DNA of 64,000 nucleotides from Fusobacterium sp. IOR10 (GTDB lineage Bacteria; Fusobacteriota; Fusobacteriia; Fusobacteriales; Fusobacteriaceae): NCBI RefSeq assembly GCF_010367435.1, contig NZ_WJWY01000008.1, positions 1 to 64,000 of the forward strand, read 5' to 3'. Shown piece by piece: positions 26,337 to 34,867 of this stretch (position 1 is its first letter; each line of letters starts with the position of its first letter). The notes under the pieces were generated by a model. It saw only the letters and a program-made list of their open reading frames with translations, ran no database searches and was not told where the DNA came from. The position numbers and the translations under genes were made by a program.

Positions 26337-27151
26337 TAGTTTTCACCATCCATTTTTTCATCTTCATCTTCATCTTTTTCTTTAGCTTTCTTTTTTTCTT
26401 TCTTTTTTTCTTTCTCATCCTTTAAAACAGGAATCATACCAATCATTGGAGCTCCCAATATTTTTTCTATATCTGTTGGTTTTCTAAGCTTTTTATGTAC
26501 ACTTTCAACTATAAATGCAAGGGCTAGTCCAACCATTCCCCCTAGAATAACAAAGGCTGCAAGTATAATTACTCTTTTTTTAGGTAGTGGATGAGTTGGC
26601 ACTTCTGCTGGCTCTACAACTTTTACATTTCTAATGTTCATAACCTCAACAACCTTGTTCATAAATTCCTTTGCAAACTCATTTGTAACTGCTGCTGCAA
26701 GTTGTGGATCACTATTTTTATAGCTTAGTTTAATTATTTCTGTGTCTGAAACTGGAGATATTGATATTGCACTTGCTAAATTTTCTGAAGTAGTTTCCAA
26801 GTCGTACTTACTAATAACTCTTTTTAATATACTTCTACTTTTTGCAACTTCTGAGTAAGTTATAACTAACTTCTGGTTAAGAGAAATGTCACTGTTGTCT
26901 AGTCCTATATTTGACATGCCACTTGAAACCATAAGTGTAGTGTCCGCCTTGTAAATTGAAGGACGTGTTGCTGAAAATACAACACCTAATATAATTATAG
27001 GTATCATTGTTAAACCAATTAACTTCCACCTTCTAATCATTATGAAAATTAAATCCATTAAATCAATTTCATCCTCATTGAAAATTTCATGATTGTATCC
27101 TTGATTATACGAATAATCATTTCCCTGTTCATTACCATATGCTTTTTTCAT
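26336..27151 (-). CDS. Wzz/CpsC-type chain-length determinant and kinase activator
   Basis: 271 residues with a polysaccharide co-polymerase layout. A short cytoplasmic N-terminus (residues 1-42) is followed by TM1 (~43-65, WKLIGLTMIPIIILGVVFSA), a periplasmic part with mixed helices, a proline-rich PAEVPTHPLPKKR just before TM2 (~195-218), then a charged Lys/Glu tail of about 45 residues. The short loop and the following BY-kinase gene place it in the CpsC/CapA class that activates the kinase. GGGGAGCTAGAATTTT precedes the ATG. First gene of the 20047-27151 operon. The upstream 27152-27350 region must hold the promoter, but I could not fix -35/-10 boxes with confidence. Confidence 0.9.
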   Translation of the reverse strand: MKKAYGNEQGNDYSYNQGYNHEIFNEDEIDLMDLIFIMIRRWKLIGLTMIPIIILGVVFSATRPSIYKADTTLMVSSGMSNIGLDNSDISLNQKLVITYSEVAKSRSILKRVISKYDLETTSENLASAISISPVSDTEIIKLSYKNSDPQLAAAVTNEFAKEFMNKVVEVMNIRNVKVVEPAEVPTHPLPKKRVIILAAFVILGGMVGLALAFIVESVHKKLRKPTDIEKILGAPMIGMIPVLKDEKEKKKEKKKAKEKDEDEDEKMDGEN

Positions 27152-27350
27152 AAAATTCTAGCTCCCCTTTGTGTTTTATATTAATAAATTATTAATACTA
27201 TATGTCCCTTTTGTCCTGATTAAAAGTCTTTCGATTCTTTCAATTATTTTATTTTATCACAATTGGCTCAATTTTAATAGCTATCTTTTAAAATGAAATA
27301 TATATATTATCAATATACTCGCAATATTCATAAACATATTCAACTATAAT

Positions 27351-27402
27351 AAAAAAAGGTAAATTAACTGCCCCTTGAAGGAGCCATTATTTACCTTTTT
27401 TT
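27351..27402 (-). terminator. Rho-independent terminator after the second wzz gene
   Basis: Inverted repeat AAAAAAAGGTAAAT (27351-27364) and ATTTACCTTTTTTT (27389-27402), with an inner GC-rich stem (TGCCCC/GGAGCC region). It is flanked by A and T runs, so it could work in both directions. It lies 10 bases beyond the stop of the Wzz gene at 27413. Confidence 0.85.
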
Positions 27403-27412
27403 ATTTATATTT

Positions 27413-28813
27413 TTATATTGTTATTTTAACTGAATTTATATTATTTTTATTTTGTATGTTGTTTTTATTTTTTGCATCACTTTTATTTTCATAATACTGA
27501 TCTTTCAATTCAGCTAGAAAAGCACTTCCTAAACCTAACATTGCTCCAAGAATTATACTAGCTAGAATTATAATTTTAGCTTTAGAATTACTAGTCACAC
27601 TAGTTGGAGATATTACTCTTACACTATTTGCAAAGTATCTATTATAGTATTCTTGATTCATTACATTGATTTTTTCTGCTATTTTATTGTATTTATATAT
27701 AACATTTTCTATATCCTTTGTTATTTTTTCCTTTACCACTATATTTTCATTGCTTAACTCAGATTTTTTTAATTCTTGTTCTTGTATTTCTATTTCCAAT
27801 ACCTTTGTATTTATAGCTGATTTTTCATAATTTTTTAATAATTTAGTGTAATACTCGTCCTCTGTGGAAATTTTCATCCCTGTTTCACTAAGGGAAGGTA
27901 TTATCATTTTTTGATTATTTGGCTTATAATTTTCTAGCATATCTTTAAGAACTTTTGTTCTTACTATAGCTTTATTTTTTTCAAGTTTTAATTCTTTAAT
28001 TTTATTATCTAATACTAATTTTCTTTCATTGATATTATTTGTAATATTACTCACATTTATACTAGAACTAATATTTTTCAAATCAACTTCTTCTATACTT
28101 TTTAACATTGCAGTTATATCCTCATATGCTAATCCTACATTTTTTGATACAAAATCTTTATCAGATAATCTTTTTACCATTTTTTTTGCCACATTTATAT
28201 TTGTCCCAATAATCTTTACCCTATCTGAATAATCATAGGTAGTATAGTCTTCTATTTTTATACTAGGAGCTGTTTCATTTCCCTTGTATTTATAGTTGAA
28301 ATATTTTATGCACTCACTAACTAAAGAAGTTAAAATTTCTGAATCAAGATCAGTATTATTTGTAAGTTTTAGAGTAATCTTATAATCCACTGGATTATAA
28401 ACAAACTTTTGCCCTTTTTTTAAAGTATTCTCAGCTAAATTTGAAATATCATTTGGAACTATCCCATTTATTTTTATAGCTGACATAAATTCTGTTAAAC
28501 TTATACCCTTTTCCTTTAAAATTGGATATTCATTATATACTTTCCTAACTACAACAGTGTTCTTAATATCCCTTGTTGTAAATTGACTTCCATCTATATT
28601 CAATCCCTTTGATATTCCATCATAATTATATCCTATTATGGAATTGACACTTTTCCCATTGTAATAGTTTATGCCCCCAACTATTATACCTATAAGAGAT
28701 ACAATAACTGTAATACTTATTACAAGTACCTTCCTTTTAAAAATTATTCCCATTATTTCTAGAAGATCTATTTCATCATCCATATTATCTCCTAATGATT
28801 CATATTGTTGCAT
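27413..28813 (-). CDS. wzz: Second Wzz-family chain-length determinant
   Basis: 466 residues. A short cytoplasmic N-terminus with DEIDLLEIMGIIFKRKVLVI, TM1 (~31-52), a large periplasmic part (~55-415) with a coiled-coil zone rich in Lys, Glu and Asn (~255-375), RVISPTSVTSNSKAK before TM2 (~418-440), and an Asn/Lys-rich tail. The large loop matches O-antigen Wzz regulators rather than kinase activators, so this is the likelier partner of the Wzy in the locus. Two starts are possible: 28813 (GGGGGAAA upstream) and 28783 (AGGAGATAAT upstream, ten codons shorter). It is transcribed alone, with a promoter at 28871-28899 and a terminator at 27351-27402. Confidence 0.88.
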   Translation of the reverse strand: MQQYESLGDNMDDEIDLLEIMGIIFKRKVLVISITVIVSLIGIIVGGINYYNGKSVNSIIGYNYDGISKGLNIDGSQFTTRDIKNTVVVRKVYNEYPILKEKGISLTEFMSAIKINGIVPNDISNLAENTLKKGQKFVYNPVDYKITLKLTNNTDLDSEILTSLVSECIKYFNYKYKGNETAPSIKIEDYTTYDYSDRVKIIGTNINVAKKMVKRLSDKDFVSKNVGLAYEDITAMLKSIEEVDLKNISSSINVSNITNNINERKLVLDNKIKELKLEKNKAIVRTKVLKDMLENYKPNNQKMIIPSLSETGMKISTEDEYYTKLLKNYEKSAINTKVLEIEIQEQELKKSELSNENIVVKEKITKDIENVIYKYNKIAEKINVMNQEYYNRYFANSVRVISPTSVTSNSKAKIIILASIILGAMLGLGSAFLAELKDQYYENKSDAKNKNNIQNKNNINSVKITI

Positions 28814-28870
28814 AATCTTGTTTCCCCCTTAAATTTTGCTCTCGTATTTTTTCACATAAGTTTAACATCA

Positions 28871-28899
28871 TTCTAACATAATTTGCACATATTGTCGAC
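28871..28899 (-). promoter_or_regulatory. Promoter of the second wzz gene
   Basis: Minus strand TCGACA, a 17-base spacer, then TAGAAT, about 60 bases before the ATG. The -35 box lies inside one of two 25-base direct repeats (28891-28915 and 28957-28981; three mismatches, 66 bases apart), which may be regulator sites. Boxes were read by eye. Confidence 0.5.
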
Positions 28900-28981
28900 T
28901 AAAAAATAGGGTAATATTTTAAAGGAAACTTATTTAAATCATTTAATTTTCTCATTATTGTTGACTAAAAAACAAGGTAAT
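28891..28981. repeat. Two 25-base direct repeats upstream of wzz
   Basis: Repeat units at 28891-28915 and 28957-28981 share ATTGT(C/T)GACTAAAAAA(T/C)A with only three differences. On the minus strand each reads as TTACC, then T-rich sequence, then AGTC(G/A)ACAAT. A related string, TTGTTTTTTGGTCAA, occurs at the promoter of the outer-membrane barrel at 38498. Candidate operators or duplicated promoter parts. Confidence 0.5.
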
Positions 28982-29049
28982 TTCAAAAAAATATTTGTTC
29001 CATTTCATTTTATTTTATTCATTACTTTTCTATAGCTTTTAATAAAGAA

Positions 29050-29074
29050 ATTCCTCCAGATAAACTGAAGGAAT
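29050..29074 (-). terminator. Terminator after the LPS-kinase-like gene
   Basis: Minus-strand hairpin ATTCCTTCAG-TTTAT-CTGGAGGAAT with a T-rich tail. It lies 12 bases past the stop at 29087 and ends the LPS core operon. Confidence 0.75.
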
Positions 29075-29086
29075 AAATGTTTTGTA

Positions 29087-29776
29087 TTAATACTTATAAA
29101 GACTTAAATCTCCTGTTTTTATATCTTCCCATCCTAATTCTTTTTTTACTCTTTCCACTTGGCCTTTAAAAAACTGGAAAAATTCATCTTCGTGTTCTCC
29201 TTTTAAATAATCTTTTTCTAAGGATTCTAACATTTTAATTTTTAATCTTTTGCTTAATTTTTTACCTACTTTATAGGCATCTAAATCAATTAAAGTAACA
29301 TCATCTCCGTTAATTAAGCACCCACCTAAATTATAGTCTGTTGAATATATATTATTTTTACACATTAAAATAAAATAATCAAAAAACTTCACAAAATATT
29401 TTTTATATTTTTTAAATTCTTTTTCATATTCTGCTAAACTTTTTCCGGCATAAGGTGTTACCACTATATATTTTCTATGAAAAAAAGTCTCTCTTTTTTC
29501 CATAGTTAAAATATCTTTTACAACATTTATATTTATTCTTTCTAAATTTTTAGCTATTTTTTTATAATGTGTACATGGATCATCTCTTAATCCTAAAATA
29601 ATTAACTTTTTAGGCTTTCTATAGGGAATATATTTTTTTATATATAAAGTCGCCTCTTCCCCATTTATATTTACTTTTTCTCTAAATATTACTTTCCTAT
29701 TTTTATAATTCTTAACAAGGTCATAATCTTCTTTTATTTCATCTTCAAAATATTTACTAACAACATCCTTTAACAA
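29087..29776 (-). CDS. LPS core kinase-like protein (RfaY/WaaY type)
   Basis: 229 residues resembling WaaY/RfaY heptose kinases. It has an N-terminal beta-rich lobe (IFREKVNINGEEATLYIKKY), the hinge segment YAGKSLAEYEKEF near 108 and a catalytic-loop-like YSTDYNLGGCLI near 143, followed by VTLIDLDAYKVGKK carrying the DFG-like aspartate. The loop reads D-Y-N-L-G-G where related proteins have Asn five residues after the catalytic Asp, so activity may be altered or absent. It is the last gene of the core locus. Its ATG lies 30 bases past the restored stop of the ligase gene, with AAGGAGGAACATTTT upstream. The role is phosphorylation of core sugars, by inference. Confidence 0.75.
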   Translation of the reverse strand: MLKDVVSKYFEDEIKEDYDLVKNYKNRKVIFREKVNINGEEATLYIKKYIPYRKPKKLIILGLRDDPCTHYKKIAKNLERININVVKDILTMEKRETFFHRKYIVVTPYAGKSLAEYEKEFKKYKKYFVKFFDYFILMCKNNIYSTDYNLGGCLINGDDVTLIDLDAYKVGKKLSKRLKIKMLESLEKDYLKGEHEDEFFQFFKGQVERVKKELGWEDIKTGDLSLYKY

Positions 29777-29806
29777 AATGTTCCTCCTTTTTCAATATTA
29801 AATTTT

Positions 29807-30969
29807 CTATTTATTATCTAGTAGACCTATTGTGAGTATTGTAAACAATAATTCATAAACTTTCTCAAAATAAAATACAGGTTCTGCTAGTCCATATAAT
29901 AACATATATATTAATATCCCCATAGTAATAATATTTTTTTATCTCTATCTTTAAAATATTTTTTTAATAATTTAATAAATATAAATGCTATAAAAATTAT
30001 GTATGCTAATAAATTTAATATTCCTTGGGTAGCAAAAGTTTCAATATATATATTGTGAAAACTAGATACCTTTTCAACCTTTGTTTCGATCAAATTTTTT
30101 CTATTATATTCTTTAAATCCTACCCCTGTCAATGGATTTTTTAAACCTAACTGTATTCCCTCTTTAAAAATTTCATATCTTGCATCTTTTTTTATTTTCT
30201 CAACACTTGAAATTGTTGAAAGCCTCTTAAATCCACTAATATGACTACTATATTTTACTAATCCAAAAGCTAAAGCCAAAACTAAAGAAAAATACAGCAA
30301 TCCTTTTTTACCATATTTAATAATTAAAAGTACCCCTATAGTAAGAGGAATCATAAGCATTGCATTTCTAGATTTGGTAAAATAAACTAATACTAAAGTT
30401 ATAACAGTGTATAAAGTATAACCTAATTTTAAATACCACTTTTTGTAAATAAATATAGAGATTAACCCTATAAAAAAATATATCCCTATTTCCCCAGCGT
30501 ATATTGTTGTATAAGTTTTCCCTGAAATTCTATAATATGATAATTTTGAAGAATGTAAATATATATCCTGAAGTCCCCTATACAGACTTCCTAAGGAAAA
30601 AAAACTAATTAATGGAATAATATACTTAAAATATTTTTCTTTAATTTCCAAGTTTATTCCTAATAGTAAAAAGATCACTGAATATAACCCCATTCCCAAA
30701 TACGATGTTATTCTATCTAAAGTTATCTCATTTAAGGAAAAACTCCACGTTAACAAAGAAAAATATAATAGTCCTGAAATATATAGTCCTTTATTTTCAA
30801 TAATTTTTCTTCCCTTATCCTTATAAATAAAAAAAAGAGAGATTACCATCAAAGCTAGTGCAAAAATAAATTTAGTATCTCCCCCTCTTCTCATTAGAAA
30901 AAATATATACAAAAATCCACTTATCAATGTTAGTTTTTCTAAACTAATTTTTTCTTTTATTTTTATCAT
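29807..30969 (-). pseudogene. waaL: O-antigen ligase (WaaL-like) gene with one-base frameshift in an A7 tract near its 3' end
   Basis: WaaL moves polymerised O-antigen from undecaprenyl diphosphate to lipid A-core in the periplasm. The reading frame from 30969 gives 352 residues (stop at 29911) with about ten hydrophobic segments. It has the Wzy_C-domain periplasmic loop including YFTKSRNAMLMIPL near residue 195 and GLKNPLTGVGFKEYNRKNLI near 275, with SSFHNIYIETFATQGILNLL near 305; the conserved ligase His is in FHNIY. The frame ends at KKILLLWGY. One base over, it continues MGILIYMLLYGLAEPVFYFE, a last membrane helix typical of the family, to a stop at 29807. The change sits in seven A residues (T at 29934-29940 on plus); eight would give a 387-residue protein. 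Its start overlaps the upstream gene by four bases. Confidence 0.85.
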
Positions 30970-32054
30970 CTTATTGTCCTCTCTATTTCTTTTATTATTA
31001 TTTTTCCCTCAAACCTTTCTAAAGATTTTTTTATTTTTTCATTGTCATAATTTTTTTTAGTAATTAAATATAATTTTTCCAATAATTTTTCCTTATTTCC
31101 CACTGGAAAAAGTTCTCCAACATCTCCATTTAATAATATTTCCCTAGGACCATATTCACAGTTAGATGAAATTACTTTTGTCCCAGCATAAAGAGCTTCA
31201 ACTAGCACAAGACCAAAGCCTTCTCCTTTGCTAGATAAAATAAAAGCTTTAGCATTTTTCATATATTTAAAGGGATTCTTCTTTTCTCCTAAAAATATAA
31301 CCCTTTGGGAAAGTTCCAATTTCATTACTAATTCTTCTAAACTTTTTTTATCCTTCCCATCCCCTATTATGTATAATTTTTCATCACCTTTATATTCACT
31401 ATAACTTTTTATTAAAGTAGTTACATCCTTTTGACTTTCATCTAGTCTACAAACTGTTAGAAAATATTTCTCTTTTTTAAATTGTTCTTCAACTTCTTCT
31501 TTTAAAAATCTATCTAGTTTATTAAAATCAAACATATTATAGATCATAAATAATTCTTTGTTTTCCATCTCTTTCTTTACGGAAATTTCCTCATACATTG
31601 AATTTGTTATAACTATTACTTTATTATAATGGTTAATTTTTTTATCAATTTTTTTTCTCAAAACTAAATCCTTATAATTTGAATGAAGCCATACAATTTT
31701 TGATTTGTTTTTTTCTGTCTTTATATATTTGTAAAAATCTCCATCTAAAAAATCAATAACTGTATCCACTTCCTTTGAAAAAAGCTTATATCTTTTTCTT
31801 TTTAAAAGGGAAGATTTAAAAGTATTTATTAAATTTTTATTTAACTTGAAATTATCCTTTTCCTCTTTAGTTAATAGATAATGATAGGTTACCATATCTT
31901 TAATCTCATTAAAAAAATAACTGTCACTTTTTAATGTAGTTAATAAATATATCTTGTATTTTTTAGTTTTGTGTAAAGATTTAATTATATCAACAAATAA
32001 TTTTTCTGCTCCGCCCATTTCTAAAGAATCTATACAAAATCCTATATTTTTCAT
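30966..32054 (-). CDS. Glycosyltransferase family 4 (LPS core)
   Basis: 362-residue GT-B enzyme. The N-terminal FCIDSLEMGGAEKLFVDII, the C-terminal FLTVCRLDESQKDVTTLIKS near 200, and LSSKGEGFGLVLVEALYAGT near 275 with the E-x7-E pair define GT4. It has features of core-type transferases and no membrane anchor. The start at 32054 follows AAGGAGAGTAT; a longer in-frame start at 32075 would overlap the acetyltransferase gene and is less likely. It shares ATGA with the ligase gene that follows. The sugar donor is unknown. Confidence 0.87.
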   Translation of the reverse strand: MKNIGFCIDSLEMGGAEKLFVDIIKSLHKTKKYKIYLLTTLKSDSYFFNEIKDMVTYHYLLTKEEKDNFKLNKNLINTFKSSLLKRKRYKLFSKEVDTVIDFLDGDFYKYIKTEKNKSKIVWLHSNYKDLVLRKKIDKKINHYNKVIVITNSMYEEISVKKEMENKELFMIYNMFDFNKLDRFLKEEVEEQFKKEKYFLTVCRLDESQKDVTTLIKSYSEYKGDEKLYIIGDGKDKKSLEELVMKLELSQRVIFLGEKKNPFKYMKNAKAFILSSKGEGFGLVLVEALYAGTKVISSNCEYGPREILLNGDVGELFPVGNKEKLLEKLYLITKKNYDNEKIKKSLERFEGKIIIKEIERTIR

Positions 32055-32064
32055 ATACTCTCCT

Positions 32065-32697
32065 TTATTTTTCAATTACAGAATCTCTGTTCCAATATAT
32101 GCCTTTCCTTATCACTTTTGCTGGGCTACCAACTCCTATAGAATTTTCTTCTATTTCACCACTTACAATACTACTTGTTCCAATTACTGAATTTTTTCTT
32201 ATTATGCTTCCTTTTAAAACCATTGTTCTTGAAGCTATCCAAACATGATCTTCTATTAAAATTTCATTTCCAAAATTTATTCTTTTACTTGTCTTTCTAT
32301 CAAATATTTTATGAGAATCTGTATTTCTTATTTCCACATCATAAGAAATCATACAATCTTTCCCTATAATTATATCATATGGTTCCAAAGATACAATTTG
32401 TGTTTTAGCACATCCTGTTTTATCTCCTATATCTATAATGCTATTGTTATTATCCATAATAATTGTTAAATTATTTAAATTACAATTTTCTCCTATTATA
32501 ACCTTATTATTTTTCCCATTAATCCAAATATTACTTTTATTTATTCTTGCTCCTTTTTTTAAAATTAATTGGTTATTTTCCCCTGAAATTTTGGCTTTTG
32601 TTCTTTTTATAACTCCCCTATCATCTATAATGTTTTTACCTTTTATTTTTACAAAGCTACTATTTAATAAATATTTCCATTGAATCTTATATTTCAT
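32065..32697 (-). CDS. Left-handed beta-helix acyltransferase (hexapeptide family)
   Basis: 210 residues built of imperfect hexapeptide repeats from about residue 35 to 200 (for example IWINGKNNKVIIGENCNL, ILIEDHVWIASRTMVLKGSI, NSVIGTSSIVSGEIEENSIG). It ends with the typical VGSPAKVIRKGIYW. The probable catalytic His is in NTDSHKIF near residue 127. Members O-acetylate sugars using acetyl-CoA. Lying among core glycosyltransferases, it likely decorates the core or a core-proximal sugar. The start ATG is at 32697. No substrate can be assigned from sequence. Confidence 0.85.
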   Translation of the reverse strand: MKYKIQWKYLLNSSFVKIKGKNIIDDRGVIKRTKAKISGENNQLILKKGARINKSNIWINGKNNKVIIGENCNLNNLTIIMDNNNSIIDIGDKTGCAKTQIVSLEPYDIIIGKDCMISYDVEIRNTDSHKIFDRKTSKRINFGNEILIEDHVWIASRTMVLKGSIIRKNSVIGTSSIVSGEIEENSIGVGSPAKVIRKGIYWNRDSVIEK

Positions 32698-32730
32698 TTT
32701 GAGACTCCTTTGATTCTCTTATTTTAATTT

Positions 32731-33912
32731 CTATATTTTATTTAATCTTTTTATTAGCTTAGAATATTTAAAATTTTCTTTATAATCATTTATATTATAT
32801 TCATAATAATTTAACTGAATTTTATTATTAATTATATTTATTAATTTTTCTTCTAAGCTTTTTTCAGAACAGGCATCAAAAATTTCTCCAATACTTTCAT
32901 TGTCTGTTATATCATTAGCAGCACAAGTATTTGATGTTAATATATAGCAATTAAAAGCCATAGCCTCAACCATAACTATTCCAAAGCTTTCCCATCTAGA
33001 GGGTAAAACAAATACTTTAGCTCTATTGTAATATTCATATAGTTTTTTCTTATCTAAAATAGCCCCAGTAAATATAACATTATCCTTTTTCTGAGGATTT
33101 TTTTTATAAAATTCTTCTATTTTCCCCTTAAAAGCATCTTCAATTGGTCCAACCAAATAAAATTTCCAATCTTTTAACTCTATATTTTCCAATACATTTA
33201 ATAATAATTCAGTATTCTTCTCATTTGTTCCTAATCTTCCAACAGTTAAAAATATATTTTCCTTTTCTTTATAAGGTTTTACATTAAATTCTTTTTCTAT
33301 ATATACATCATCATACCCATTTGGAAGATACATGGTTTTTCCCTTTGTGGAAACTCCTGCATAGGAATCCTTCATATATTCAAATGCTTCTTTACTTTCA
33401 TAACTGATTAAATTAGTTAATTCAACTAATTTTTTTCTTTTATTATATTCTGTTATTTGTCTCTTTTTCCTAAAATAAGATTTTAAACTACTAACCTTCA
33501 TTTTTGTTTCATATACTTCATTTATATATATATCCAAATTAAAATCTCCTTTAACATAAATTTTTCCATTTGGATTAAATTTTTTGTAAAAAAAAGCATT
33601 CCAATAACTACATTTAGTTACATGAAATAGCATTAATACATCTATTTTTTTAGCATTTTTGAAAATATAAAAATAAAGAGGTGCTCTTTTAAAAAATATT
33701 ACCCAAGGAGCAAAATTTTTTATTTTCTTAAACCATCTTTTTACTTTTACTATTTTTACTCCTCTAATTTCATCTGGAAGATCATTTTTTAAATTACAAG
33801 TTACAATTTCAGATTCCCAATTTAAAATTTCCTTTGCATAAATAGGAATCATTCCGTTATCTTTACCTATCCAGGAATATTCAAATTCTTCACATATATG
33901 CACAAACTTCAT
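32731..33912 (-). CDS. Glycosyltransferase family 4 (LPS core)
   Basis: 393 residues. GT-B domains: N-terminal MKFVHICEEFEYSWIGKDNG; LTVGRLGTNEKNTELLLNVL near residue 225 opens the nucleotide-sugar domain, with FTGAILDKKKLYEYYNRAKV near 285 and LPSRWESFGIVMVEAMAFNC near 308. An in-frame start at 33936 is possible, but the ATG at 33912 follows AAGGGGGAACATTT. It lies 64 bases downstream of the GT2 gene in the core operon. Donor and acceptor are unknown. Confidence 0.86.
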   Translation of the reverse strand: MKFVHICEEFEYSWIGKDNGMIPIYAKEILNWESEIVTCNLKNDLPDEIRGVKIVKVKRWFKKIKNFAPWVIFFKRAPLYFYIFKNAKKIDVLMLFHVTKCSYWNAFFYKKFNPNGKIYVKGDFNLDIYINEVYETKMKVSSLKSYFRKKRQITEYNKRKKLVELTNLISYESKEAFEYMKDSYAGVSTKGKTMYLPNGYDDVYIEKEFNVKPYKEKENIFLTVGRLGTNEKNTELLLNVLENIELKDWKFYLVGPIEDAFKGKIEEFYKKNPQKKDNVIFTGAILDKKKLYEYYNRAKVFVLPSRWESFGIVMVEAMAFNCYILTSNTCAANDITDNESIGEIFDACSEKSLEEKLINIINNKIQLNYYEYNINDYKENFKYSKLIKRLNKI

Positions 33913-34000
33913 AAATGTTCCCCCTTCCCTAAACACTTCTTCTAAAAATCTTTCTAATGAGTATTTTTCTATAAAACTTCCTAACTATCTATGTTATACC

Positions 34001-34867
34001 TTAACGAACTCTTTTTAATATGTTAATTATTATATTGTCCTTATCTATACTATTAGTATAACCATATTTACAATAAAAATCTTTGTATTTAAAAATTTCT
34101 TTTTTCCTTTTATAATAGTACTCTTCATTTAAACTTTTTTTCTTTGTACTGTCCATATTATGATATAAATGTAATTGTATTAATTTAGTTTTAAATTCTC
34201 TTCCTATAACATTGACCATAGTTAACCTATTTCCAAAATCATCATCCTCATAACCCCAACCTTGATATTGTTCATCATATCCATTAACTTTTATATAATC
34301 TTCTTTATATATACAATAACTCATTCCTGCAAGTCTTATACCTCTTTTAGACAAATAAAATCTTTTTAAACGTCTGCTTTGTCTATCTTTTTTATACATC
34401 CATTCCATATCTGAAAGATATTTTCTATCTACAATATTTTCTATAGCTTTATATTTTATTTTTAAATCTATAGTTTCTAATATTTTCTCTTTTTCCTCTC
34501 TTGTTGTATTATGAGCACGCCCCAATAAAAATTCCCCATGTTTAGCTTCGTTTATCATTTTTTCAACATAATCCTCTGGGAATATTAAATCTTGATCACA
34601 AAATATTAATAAATCTCCTTTTGAATTTTTTACAGCATTATTTAAAGCTCTTGTTTTTCTAAAACCTTTATCTACTTGTATGATATGTTTAATTTCAAAT
34701 TTAGCATACTTTATTAAATCTCCTATATAATCTGTTACTTTTTCACTAGAACCATCATCTGTTATAATTAGCTCTGTTGGAGTTACTGTTTGATTTAATA
34801 AACAAATAAATCCAGCTCTTAAGTGTTCTAGTCTATTATAAACTGGTATTATTACACTTACTTTCAC
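34001..34867 (-). CDS. Glycosyltransferase family 2 with GT27-type C-terminal part
   Basis: 288-residue GT-A enzyme. It begins MKVSVIIPVYNRLEHLRAGF, with ITDDGSS near residue 35 and the metal-binding FCDQD (DxD-like) near 93. Its GT27-like C-terminal half carries VNGYDEQYQGWGYEDDDFG near residues 195-213, where the WGxEDxD motif binds donor and acceptor. This domain pair occurs in chondroitin-synthase-like and LPS hexosyltransferases. Its ATG shares one base with the GT9 gene's stop. It probably adds a hexose or HexNAc to the core. Confidence 0.87.
   Translation of the reverse strand: MKVSVIIPVYNRLEHLRAGFICLLNQTVTPTELIITDDGSSEKVTDYIGDLIKYAKFEIKHIIQVDKGFRKTRALNNAVKNSKGDLLIFCDQDLIFPEDYVEKMINEAKHGEFLLGRAHNTTREEKEKILETIDLKIKYKAIENIVDRKYLSDMEWMYKKDRQSRRLKRFYLSKRGIRLAGMSYCIYKEDYIKVNGYDEQYQGWGYEDDDFGNRLTMVNVIGREFKTKLIQLHLYHNMDSTKKKSLNEEYYYKRKKEIFKYKDFYCKYGYTNSIDKDNIIINILKRVR

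Noticed and set aside
29087-29776. Calling the kinase-like gene a pseudogene
   Set aside because: The frame is intact with a good ribosome site and terminator; an atypical catalytic loop alone does not show loss of function.
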